NCBI GenBank assembly: GCA_039923935.1
Contig: JBDTBU010000049.1
Coordinates: forward strand, 1 to 11,003
DNA: 11,003 nt
Source: Paraktedonobacter sp039923935
Lineage (GTDB): Bacteria; Chloroflexota; Ktedonobacteria; Ktedonobacterales; Ktedonobacteraceae
Direction of reading: 5' to 3'
Shown here one piece after another: positions 1 to 5,937 of the stretch; within the stretch, counting starts at the first letter, position 1; each line of letters begins with the position of its first letter. The notes beneath the pieces were generated by a model, which was not told the DNA's origin, did no database searches, and saw only the letters and a program-made list of their open reading frames with translations. Both the position numbers and the translations under genes were made by a program.

Positions 1-344
1 GTTATCAGAAATCCAGCAACTATGTCTCTCTATCGGCAGATGCTCATGCGTTCGATCTGAAATCGTCGGTGGGCAGTCTTTCCTGGGCAGATACGTTGAA
101 GGCTAATACTGTGACCAGTCTGTTCGTGGTGGGTGTTTTCGATCCGAGCAAATACAATGGCGAGCCACAGGCCGACGTGGTGTCTGCGACGGCAGAGGCG
201 GTGCCTGGTCTGCCGCAAACTGGCAGCAATCCTTTCACCTTTATCAGCGATGGTCAGTTGAGCACGCCCTGGTTGCTGATCGCGCTGGCGACGCTTTGTA
301 TTGCCGGAACATTCTTTACACGGCGCTTGTTCAGTTCGCATTAG
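1..344 (+). CDS. C-terminal part of an LPXTG-type cell-surface protein (5' truncated by window)
   Basis: The reading frame is open from base 3, so the 113 visible residues are the tail of a longer protein. Seen in the sequence: the motif LPQTG (bases 210-224), a linker of about 15 residues, a hydrophobic segment WLLIALATLCIAGTFF (bases 270-317), and a short basic end with two arginines (TRRLFSSH). This is the layout of a sortase cell-wall sorting signal: motif, membrane span, positive tail. The linker between motif and span is longer than in textbook signals. The next gene starts 10 bp downstream and encodes a sortase, which supports a substrate/enzyme pair. The visible region before the motif has no domain I recognise. 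An internal GTG at 69 is not a credible start because the frame is open upstream and no ribosome site is evident. Confidence 0.72.
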   Translation, partial: YQKSSNYVSLSADAHAFDLKSSVGSLSWADTLKANTVTSLFVVGVFDPSKYNGEPQADVVSATAEAVPGLPQTGSNPFTFISDGQLSTPWLLIALATLCIAGTFFTRRLFSSH

Positions 345-354
345 AGGACAATCC

Positions 355-966
355 ATGACGCGTGCGTCTTTGCGTTATTTACTGCTCGTATTGCTACTGC
401 TATGCGTGGGAGTCAGTGGGTGCGGCACTCCTAGTAATGCTGCTCCTGCGGCTCTCTGGCATGGCCCGGAGAACACAGTGGTGCCTGTTGGCTCGCCGTT
501 CGTACGGGTTGAGCCAGCACACCCGACGCGGTTAGTGATCGCGGCCATTGGTCTAGACGCGCCCATAGAATCGGTGGGTATTCTAGCCAATGGCGACCTG
601 GATACCGCCCACGCGAGTCCCTGGCTAGATGTTGGCTGGTACAACCAGGGGCCGCGTCCAGGCGAGCAGGGTAGCGCGGTGATTGATGGGCATGTGGATC
701 GGCCCGGTAACTCCCCAGCGGTCTTCGGACGCTTGCGCAACCTGCATAAAGGCGATGTGGTGCAGGTTATGGATAGTTCTGGCAAGACGCTGCATTTTCG
801 CGTTACCGATGTTGCGTATTACACACCACAAAACGCGCCACTACAAAACATTTTCGGCAATACCGGTGGCAAGTACCTCAACCTCATCACCTGCGCGGGC
901 GACTGGGTGCCCAGCCAAAACCAGACCACACTCAGGCTGGTAGTATATACCACGCTGATCGGCTAA
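355..966 (+). CDS. Class F-type sortase with lipoprotein-like N-terminus
   Basis: Predicted cysteine transpeptidase that cleaves a surface-protein sorting signal and joins the protein to an acceptor outside the membrane. The 203-residue product has the sortase triad: His113 in IDGHVDRPG, Cys180 in LITCAGDW and Arg194 in TLRLVVY. The GHVDRPG and PAVFGRLRNLHKGD blocks resemble class F sortases of Actinobacteria and Chloroflexi. The N-terminus is hydrophobic (about residues 6-20) and ends in VSGC (Cys23), a good lipobox. This suggests lipid anchoring instead of the usual membrane span. The ATG at 355 is chosen over an upstream in-frame start at 301 because it follows an AGAGGA ribosome site (343-348) by 6 nt, starts right at the signal peptide and avoids a long overlap. 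The upstream neighbour carries LPQTG, its likely substrate. The family call is firm, the class F assignment fairly firm, and the lipoprotein status inferred. Confidence 0.85.
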   Translation: MTRASLRYLLLVLLLLCVGVSGCGTPSNAAPAALWHGPENTVVPVGSPFVRVEPAHPTRLVIAAIGLDAPIESVGILANGDLDTAHASPWLDVGWYNQGPRPGEQGSAVIDGHVDRPGNSPAVFGRLRNLHKGDVVQVMDSSGKTLHFRVTDVAYYTPQNAPLQNIFGNTGGKYLNLITCAGDWVPSQNQTTLRLVVYTTLIG

Positions 967-1046
967 AATCTGCCAGATCTCCATTGGGGATGGTATTAGC
1001 AAATACAGGAACAGCCGCCACAAGACTAAGCTTGTATTGGGAAAGC

Positions 1047-1058
1047 GTAGCTAGCTAC
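1047..1058. repeat. 12-bp perfect palindrome GTAGCTAGCTAC, possible operator
   Basis: The palindrome is perfect over 12 bp and ends two bases before the -35-like element of the acyl-CoA dehydrogenase promoter. Its position suits a dimeric repressor or activator such as the TetR-type regulators often found at fatty-acid degradation genes. No regulator gene is visible nearby, so the role is inference. Confidence 0.35.
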
Positions 1059-1059
1059 A

Positions 1060-1091
1060 TTGGCAAACTAGTATCTCATCGGGTATATAAT
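1060..1091 (+). promoter_or_regulatory. Promoter-like site upstream of the acyl-CoA dehydrogenase
   Basis: A -35-like TTGGCA lies at 1060-1065. A perfect TATAAT lies at 1086-1091, overlapped by TATATA at 1084-1089. Spacing is 20 bp to TATAAT, which is long, or 18 bp to TATATA, which is acceptable. The site precedes the start codon by about 70 bp and separates this gene from the sortase. The -10 is strong and the -35 only fair. Confidence 0.5.
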
Positions 1092-1149
1092 AGAGAGCAC
1101 AACTAGAGCGGGCGACACTCCGCAACCGCTGTTCATACATGCTTTTAGC

Positions 1150-1156
1150 AGGAGAG
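1150..1156 (+). promoter_or_regulatory. Ribosome binding site deciding the acyl-CoA dehydrogenase start
   Basis: AGGAGAG lies 6 nt before the ATG at 1163. The upstream in-frame ATG at 1139 would place this site inside the coding region and has no comparable site of its own, so 1163 is preferred. Confidence 0.7.
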
Positions 1157-1162
1157 ATACAC

Positions 1163-2311
1163 ATGAAAAGAACGCTCTTTACCGAGGAACACACGTTATT
1201 TCGCGATTCGTACCGCCATTTTATCGAGAAGGAAATTGTGCCGTTCTATGCGCAATGGGAGAAAGACGGGCATGTGGCACGCGACCTGTGGCTAAAGGCT
1301 GGTGAGCAGGGTTTTCTGGGCCTGAACGTGCCTGAAGAGTACGGTGGCGCAGGTGTGGACGATTACCGCTACAGCGCGATTATGATGGAAGAATTGGCCC
1401 GTTTGAGCGTGCCCAGCGCGGGTGGCGGGATGGGTCTGCACAACGACATCTCGATCCCCTATATCCTGGCTTATGCCACGCCTGAACAGAAACAACGCTG
1501 GCTGCCCGGCATGTGTTCCGGTGAACTGATTACCGCTATTGCTATGAGTGAGCCTGATACTGGCAGCGACCTGGCTGCTGTACGCACCAGCGCCATTCGT
1601 GAGGGCGACCATTACCTGCTTAACGGGCAAAAGACGTTTATCACCAACGGCCTCTTGAGCGATGTGGTGATTGTGGTGGTCAAGACCAATCCCGCCCTAG
1701 GCCACAAGGGCATCAGTTTGTTGATCGCTGAGCGCGGTATGGAAGGCTTCGAGCGTGGACGTTTGCTGGAGAAAGTTGGTCTGAAGGCGCAGGACACGGC
1801 TGAACTGATCTTTGAGAACGTGAAAGTGCCCGTCAACAACCTACTTGGCGAAGAAGGCCAGGGCTTTTATTACCTGATGCGTCAGCTTGCTAGAGAGCGC
1901 CTGAACGTGGCTGTGGGAGCTATCGCAGCCTGTGAGGTAGCTCTTGATATCACGTTAGAATATTGCAAGCAGCGCACCGCCTTTGGCAAGCCGATTGGTA
2001 GCTTCCAGAATTCGCGTTTCAAGTTGGCTGAGATGAAGACCGAGATCACGATTGGCCGCGTTTTTATCGACCACTGCATAGAGGCGTTGATGGAGGGCGA
2101 GTTGACGGCTGAGACCGCTTCTATGGCCAAGTGGTGGGCCTCGGACCTGCAAAAACGCGTTGTGGATGAGTGTGTGCAGTTGCACGGCGGCTATGGCTAC
2201 ATGCTGGAATATCCTATCGCCCGCGCCTATCTGGACGCGCGTGTGCAGAGCATCTACGCTGGCACCAACGAGATCATGAAGGAGATTATTGGACGTTCAA
2301 TGGGCGTGTAG
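1163..2311 (+). CDS. Acyl-CoA dehydrogenase (long-chain/isovaleryl-type)
   Basis: FAD enzyme that introduces the alpha,beta double bond into an acyl-CoA during fatty-acid or branched-chain degradation. It passes electrons to electron-transfer flavoprotein. At 382 residues it has the standard family length. Both family signatures are visible: AMSEPDTGSDLAA (residues 127-139) and QLHGGYGYMLEYPIARAYLD (339-358). The position of the catalytic Glu in medium-chain enzymes (YEGT) is Ala366 here (IYAGTNEI). Glu245 in LARERLNVA sits where long-chain and isovaleryl-CoA dehydrogenases keep their base, so the enzyme should be active and of that subtype. The start follows AGGAGAG by 6 nt. The gene stands alone, with its own promoter-like site and a convergent neighbour. 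Exact substrate chain cannot be read from sequence; symbols such as acd or fadE are not assigned. Confidence 0.93.
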   Translation: MKRTLFTEEHTLFRDSYRHFIEKEIVPFYAQWEKDGHVARDLWLKAGEQGFLGLNVPEEYGGAGVDDYRYSAIMMEELARLSVPSAGGGMGLHNDISIPYILAYATPEQKQRWLPGMCSGELITAIAMSEPDTGSDLAAVRTSAIREGDHYLLNGQKTFITNGLLSDVVIVVVKTNPALGHKGISLLIAERGMEGFERGRLLEKVGLKAQDTAELIFENVKVPVNNLLGEEGQGFYYLMRQLARERLNVAVGAIAACEVALDITLEYCKQRTAFGKPIGSFQNSRFKLAEMKTEITIGRVFIDHCIEALMEGELTAETASMAKWWASDLQKRVVDECVQLHGGYGYMLEYPIARAYLDARVQSIYAGTNEIMKEIIGRSMGV

Positions 2312-2414
2312 AGCCGCACAAAGAGGGACACGAGAGTTGTCTCATACGCGTCAGGTTTCTAATAATGCTTTTCATATTTAAGATACTCGTTCAAGAGGAT
2401 GGGTAGAATAAAAA

Positions 2415-3008
2415 CTACTCACCCTCATCTTCCGCATCTGCTGGATCAAAATGCACTTTTTCATAGACTTCTCCCATAGAGAGGTGCAGATCGATACTAG
2501 CAAGTTCTAGCTCGTCTTCAAGGCCAAAAAGATAATAGACCCATTTGCCAGCCTCTCTGCGGTACATCTCCACTCTGCACACTCTGGAATCCACCAGGAA
2601 ATACTCTTCAAGCGTAGGTAGCGCGAGATAATCGCGCATTTTTCGCCTGCGGTCCATCGTTTCGGTAGAAGGAGAGAGCACTTCAAAGATGGTACGCGGA
2701 TACTTGAGCAGATCGCCTGTTCCCTGATCACGTGAATCGCACGTAATAACGACATCTGGATAATAGTAGCGTCTCTCCGTCACTTGCATTTTTATATCGA
2801 AAATATAGATGTTGCATCTACTTTGCTTCCTTAGAAGATTCCAAATGAGACCCTGAATATTCGCTTTAATAGCATCGTGGTTAAAACTCCCACCTGCCAT
2901 CATATACACGTATCCATCAACATATTCGTAACGGGTACCAGAAGTGTTTTCTTCCAGTTTAAAGTATTCTGCAACGCTGATGGGTTGCATTTGACGTTCT
3001 GTAGCCAT
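2415..3008 (-). CDS. Uma2-family (DUF820) putative PD-(D/E)xK nuclease
   Basis: The 197-residue product belongs to the Uma2/DUF820 family, whose members have a restriction-endonuclease-like fold and are mostly uncharacterised. Family landmarks seen: SVAEYFKLEE near the N-terminus, YEYVDGYVYMMAGG (27-40), YYYPDVVITCD (81-91) with the probable metal-binding Asp85, FEVLSPSTETMDRRRKM (108-124) with Glu109, and LPTLEEYFLVD (130-140). The C-terminus is strongly acidic. Met at 3008 is preferred to the one at 3041 because AGGAGG on the minus strand (3017-3022) lies 8 nt before it. The gene looks more AT-rich than its neighbours and is a single gene between the dehydrogenase and the his operon. Members occur in many copies in Cyanobacteria and Chloroflexi. 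Its cellular role is unknown, and no partner toxin, antitoxin or transposase is visible. Confidence 0.85.
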   Translation of the reverse strand: MATERQMQPISVAEYFKLEENTSGTRYEYVDGYVYMMAGGSFNHDAIKANIQGLIWNLLRKQSRCNIYIFDIKMQVTERRYYYPDVVITCDSRDQGTGDLLKYPRTIFEVLSPSTETMDRRRKMRDYLALPTLEEYFLVDSRVCRVEMYRREAGKWVYYLFGLEDELELASIDLHLSMGEVYEKVHFDPADAEDEGE

Positions 3009-3016
3009 GAATTGTT

Positions 3017-3022
3017 CCTCCT
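3017..3022 (-). promoter_or_regulatory. Shine-Dalgarno AGGAGG deciding the Uma2-family start
   Basis: Reading the minus strand, AGGAGG stands 8 nt before the ATG at 3008. Choosing the upstream ATG at 3041 would put this perfect site inside the gene. Confidence 0.75.
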
Positions 3023-3151
3023 GATTAAGACCACCGCTCATGTAATTCTTGGAGATACTGGCGATTTCCCTACAATGTTCCTTCTTTGTTCCAAATAGTG
3101 TACCATAGACAGGCTCTCGCTCAGGTTCGCACGCTATACTTACCTACAAAA

Positions 3152-3174
3152 AACATTCGATCTGAAAGAATGTT
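3152..3174. repeat. Inverted repeat AACATTC-N9-GAATGTT
   Basis: There are two perfect 7-bp arms, 3152-3158 and 3168-3174, with a 9-base loop. On the minus strand the second arm runs into six T residues (complement of 3148-3153). It could therefore be a weak intrinsic terminator stopping leftward transcription from the his region. The stem has only two G-C pairs, so a protein-binding palindrome is equally possible. Confidence 0.3.
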
Positions 3175-3195
3175 CTCTCTCTTTCATTATACTGA

Positions 3196-3209
3196 TGCAT
3201 CTAAATGCA
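3196..3209. repeat. Small inverted repeat TGCAT-CTAA-ATGCA upstream of the his promoter
   Basis: The 5-bp arms around a 4-base loop extend with GAT/ATC pairing if one base bulges. The repeat ends 36 bp before the -35 element, where an activator or repressor might bind. The short arms make chance occurrence quite possible. Confidence 0.25.
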
Positions 3210-3245
3210 ATCGGCTTGAACGGGTGGACCAAATCGCGGCTTTTT

Positions 3246-3274
3246 TTGACAAATTGCAACGTGACTGGTATCCT
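3246..3274 (+). promoter_or_regulatory. Strong sigma-70-type promoter of the his operon
   Basis: A perfect TTGACA (3246-3251), a 17-bp spacer and TATCCT (3269-3274) preceded by TGG (3266-3268), which forms an extended -10. Transcription would start near 3281, giving a leader of about 60 nt before the ATG at 3344. That leader is too short for a classical T-box, and no His-rich leader peptide is visible. Confidence 0.72.
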
Positions 3275-3343
3275 AGAGCGGCAGATATAGATTGCCACGA
3301 GGATGTGAGCTAGATGCGACGGCGCAGGCACAGATGAGATGTT

Positions 3344-4831
3344 ATGAAATCGCACATTGAGCGGTTGCGCGGGATGCGTGACCTGCTTCCCGCTACCTAT
3401 CAACAACAACAACAGGCCAGCAAACGCCTGCAAGATTTTTTATCTCAGGCTGGCTACGCGCCAGTCGATGTCCCAATCCTGGAACGCAGCGACCTCTTTC
3501 TGTCGAGTTTCCGTCAGGAATTGTGGCAGAATCTCTATACCTTTCGCCTGCATAACCGCGACCATTGTCTACGTCCAGAATATACAGCCTCGATCTGTCG
3601 TCTGTACCTCGATCAGTATCAGCAACAGGCGCTACCCCTGCGTTTGCAGTATGCCGGGCCGGTCTTCCGCTACGAGACGCCAGGTCGGGGACGCTTTCGT
3701 CAGCACACGCAACTGGGCATTGAGCTATTTGGTGGGCAAACTGTCGCGGCTGATGCGGAGATGTTGCAACTAGCTTGCGATGCCCTGCTTGAACTGGGGG
3801 TGAGCGCGTATCGCCTTGAATTGGGGCATATCGGCGTGGCGAGCAACTTCATCAACCGCCTGCACCTGGACGATCACGCGGCGTACCTCTTGCTCAGCTT
3901 AATGGAACAGATTAGCCGCTCGGAAGCAGGCGAACAGAAGGCCCGCACACGGCTGGAGGCGCTCTATCCCGCTAATGAGACGACCACGGCTTCTGTTGGC
4001 AGCACACCAGCAAATGGCGAGCAACGCTATCTCTCGTCGCTGCTGAACGGCCTGAGCATTGCCTTCGCCGACGATGGGCACCGTCAAGAAATCATCGAGC
4101 GCTTTACCTGGAAAATGGGTAGAGGCGAGCAGCGCCGACAAATTCTCTATGCCCTGGAATTCCTGCGTGAACTGCACGCCGTCGCAGGGGCACCACCAGA
4201 GGTCTTCACATCTCTGCGCGAATTATTGATACGTTACGAGATAGATGCAGAACCGTTGCGTGAGCTTGAACAACTGGTGGAGATCATCGAGCAGAGCGGC
4301 GTGGCGCGTGAGCAAATTCACCTGAATCTCGCGCTGGGACGCGGCGTGAGCTACTATACTGGTTTGGTCTTTGAAATACACGCGCAAGAGGCGGACGGCT
4401 TTGAGACGCAGATTTGCGGTGGTGGACGCTACGACGCACTAGTACGGGCAATTGGTGGTGCGCAGGATGTTCGCGCTTGTGGCTTTGCCTTCGGGCTGGA
4501 ACGCCTGCAAGCCCTACTCACACCAGAACCCGCGCCACACAAGCCACACCGCATGTTGGTCATTCCCGTCAGTCAACAAGACTTGCCTTACGCGCTGCAT
4601 ATCGCTCGTACCCTACGCGCTGGTGGTCAGCCAGCCGAACTCGAAGTAACGGGACACGGCGTGGGCGCGGCTCTCAAACTGGCTGGTAAGCAAGAGATTA
4701 CCCTAGCAGCCATTGTCGGCGAGGATGAGCGACGCACCGAAACGGTCACGCTACGCAACCTGACCAATAGCGAGGAACGCCAGTTGCCGCTCGCTACATT
4801 TCTGCAACGTTTCCGTGAAAGGCAGGGCTAA
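3344..4831 (+). CDS. hisZ: HisZ-like ATP phosphoribosyltransferase regulatory subunit / histidyl-tRNA synthetase paralogue
   Basis: HisZ proteins are histidyl-tRNA-synthetase paralogues that form a complex with HisG and confer histidine feedback. Seen here in 495 residues: an RGMRDLLP start (9-16); LRPEYTASICR (76-86); motif 2 region FRYETPGRGRFRQ (108-120); LELGHIGV (158-165), which looks HisZ-like; RGVSYYTG (333-340), where true synthetases usually have RGLDYYTG; CGGGRYDAL (358-366); and motif 3 GFAFGLERL (380-388). After residue 402 comes a domain like the class II anticodon-binding fold (MLVIPV...VVGxDE-like IVGEDE at 457-462), which most HisZ lack. An extra stretch at about 190-265 adds length. 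It is the first gene after the promoter and lies 3 bp before hisG. The Shine-Dalgarno is weak (about 3332-3338). A divergent, possibly active HisRS is the main alternative. Confidence 0.75.
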   Translation: MKSHIERLRGMRDLLPATYQQQQQASKRLQDFLSQAGYAPVDVPILERSDLFLSSFRQELWQNLYTFRLHNRDHCLRPEYTASICRLYLDQYQQQALPLRLQYAGPVFRYETPGRGRFRQHTQLGIELFGGQTVAADAEMLQLACDALLELGVSAYRLELGHIGVASNFINRLHLDDHAAYLLLSLMEQISRSEAGEQKARTRLEALYPANETTTASVGSTPANGEQRYLSSLLNGLSIAFADDGHRQEIIERFTWKMGRGEQRRQILYALEFLRELHAVAGAPPEVFTSLRELLIRYEIDAEPLRELEQLVEIIEQSGVAREQIHLNLALGRGVSYYTGLVFEIHAQEADGFETQICGGGRYDALVRAIGGAQDVRACGFAFGLERLQALLTPEPAPHKPHRMLVIPVSQQDLPYALHIARTLRAGGQPAELEVTGHGVGAALKLAGKQEITLAAIVGEDERRTETVTLRNLTNSEERQLPLATFLQRFRERQG

Positions 4832-4834
4832 ACG

Positions 4835-5914
4835 ATGTCAGCAGAACCGACCATACGCCTAGCCCTGTGTGGCAAGGGCGCACTAGAAACCGCAACCTCG
4901 GCTTTTCTCGCGGAATGCGGTATGCAGGTCAAGCGCAAAAGTCCCAGACAATATCTAGCGCGTATCGACAGTATGCCCGAACTTGAGGTGGTTTACCAAC
5001 GTGCCACAGATATTCCCACATTAGTGCAAGATGGCGATGCAACCTTTGGGATTACCGGCTACGATATTTTAGCGGAACATCGGGGTTACGGGCATGATGA
5101 GCAAGAAGAAGAACACGATAACGAGGACTTGATCGTGCTCAAACGCGACCTGGAGTACGGACGCTGCCGTCTGGTTGTGGAGGTGCCTGAAACCTGGATC
5201 GATGTCAGCAGCATGGCCGACCTTTGGCACCTGGCCGGCTACTATCAGACGCACAAACGCCGCAACTTGCGTATCGCCACCAAGTATCCCATCTTGACCG
5301 GGCACTTTCTGCGCCAGCACGGCATTATGTCTTGCAAACTGATCTCGCCGCATGGCGCTCTAGAGGCCGCTCCACTGACCGATACGGCTGACCTGATCGT
5401 GGACCTGATCGAGACGGGCACGACCCTGCGTGAGAATCATCTGAAACTCTTGAGCGATGGCGTTGTCTTATCCTCACAAGCCTGCTTGGTTGCTAATGCT
5501 CGCTTGTTGCGGGAGAACCCGCGAGCACTGCGTCAGGCGGAGATTATGCTTGAGCTGATCGAGGCCAGGATGCAGGCCCGTAACCGCTCACTGCTCACTG
5601 CTTCGCTGGTCGGCGAAAATCCGGTTATGTTAGCACAACAGGTACAGCAGCTTAATCAGCGTTTACAAAACGACGTAGAGTTGCGCGTCATCAACGTTGA
5701 GGCAAGCAGCCAGGGGGCGGAGACGCGCTGTTGGTACACGCTCTCAGGCGTGGTGGGTCGCAAGGGCGAAGAAGCGGCGCGGCTGCTGGAAATCGTCGCG
5801 CTGCTGCGTGGAGCGGGGGCCACTGAGATCACGATTACCCCGCTGACGTTGCGTTTCAAAGAAGAGTCTCTCACAGTGCGTACGTTACGCGAACGTTTAC
5901 AAAGATTGAGCTAA
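4835..5914 (+). CDS. hisG: ATP phosphoribosyltransferase catalytic subunit (long form)
   Basis: This enzyme catalyses the first committed step of histidine synthesis: ATP plus PRPP gives phosphoribosyl-ATP. The 359-residue product shows the N-terminal block RLALCGKGAL (8-17), GITGYDILAE (72-81), YGRCRLVVEVP (108-118), RIATKYP (146-152) and the PRPP loop DLIETGTTLREN (190-201). About 110 residues follow the catalytic core (from about 248). They resemble the ACT-like regulatory domain of long HisG, including the GAGATEITITPL region (326-337), but are longer than the usual roughly 75 residues. Short-form HisG, the usual HisZ partner, would lack this part. There is a very acidic insert at 87-99. 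It starts 3 bp after the hisZ-like gene, so the two are surely co-transcribed. Histidine feedback is likely but could act through either the own C-terminus or the HisZ-like partner. Confidence 0.93.
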   Translation: MSAEPTIRLALCGKGALETATSAFLAECGMQVKRKSPRQYLARIDSMPELEVVYQRATDIPTLVQDGDATFGITGYDILAEHRGYGHDEQEEEHDNEDLIVLKRDLEYGRCRLVVEVPETWIDVSSMADLWHLAGYYQTHKRRNLRIATKYPILTGHFLRQHGIMSCKLISPHGALEAAPLTDTADLIVDLIETGTTLRENHLKLLSDGVVLSSQACLVANARLLRENPRALRQAEIMLELIEARMQARNRSLLTASLVGENPVMLAQQVQQLNQRLQNDVELRVINVEASSQGAETRCWYTLSGVVGRKGEEAARLLEIVALLRGAGATEITITPLTLRFKEESLTVRTLRERLQRLS

Positions 5915-5937
5915 AAACACATGATAGTAGATGTTAC

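Larger units (their letters stand above)
3009..3343. other. Divergent intergenic region between the Uma2-family gene and the his operon
   Basis: This 335-bp stretch holds the minus-strand ribosome site (3017-3022), two short inverted repeats (3152-3174 and 3196-3209) and the his promoter (3246-3274). The short open frames crossing it lack ribosome sites and family features, and one runs straight through the promoter, so no gene is called. No convincing minus-strand promoter was found; TACACT on the minus strand (3097-3102) is a weak -10 candidate without a good -35. Confidence 0.6.

Noticed and set aside
1139..1162. Longer acyl-CoA dehydrogenase from the upstream ATG
   Set aside because: It would put the good AGGAGAG ribosome site inside the gene and adds eight residues not expected in the family.
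2312..2414. Possible bidirectional terminator between the convergent dehydrogenase and Uma2-family genes
   Set aside because: Only short stems with wobbles or bulges can be drawn (for example GGGACA/TGTCTC without a T-tract, and GTAG/CTAC around an A-rich loop), which is too weak to call.
3215..3247. T-box-like string GGGTGGACC...CGCGG followed by seven T residues ahead of a HisZ/HisRS-like gene
   Set aside because: The core is broken by extra bases, no Stem I or specifier loop is recognisable, and no terminator/antiterminator pair can be drawn. The T run is also part of a near-perfect TTGACA promoter, so the string lies upstream of the likely transcript.
3086..3313. Small plus-strand open frame upstream of the his operon (75 codons, TTG start)
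   Set aside because: It has no ribosome site and no recognisable family, and it runs through the his promoter.
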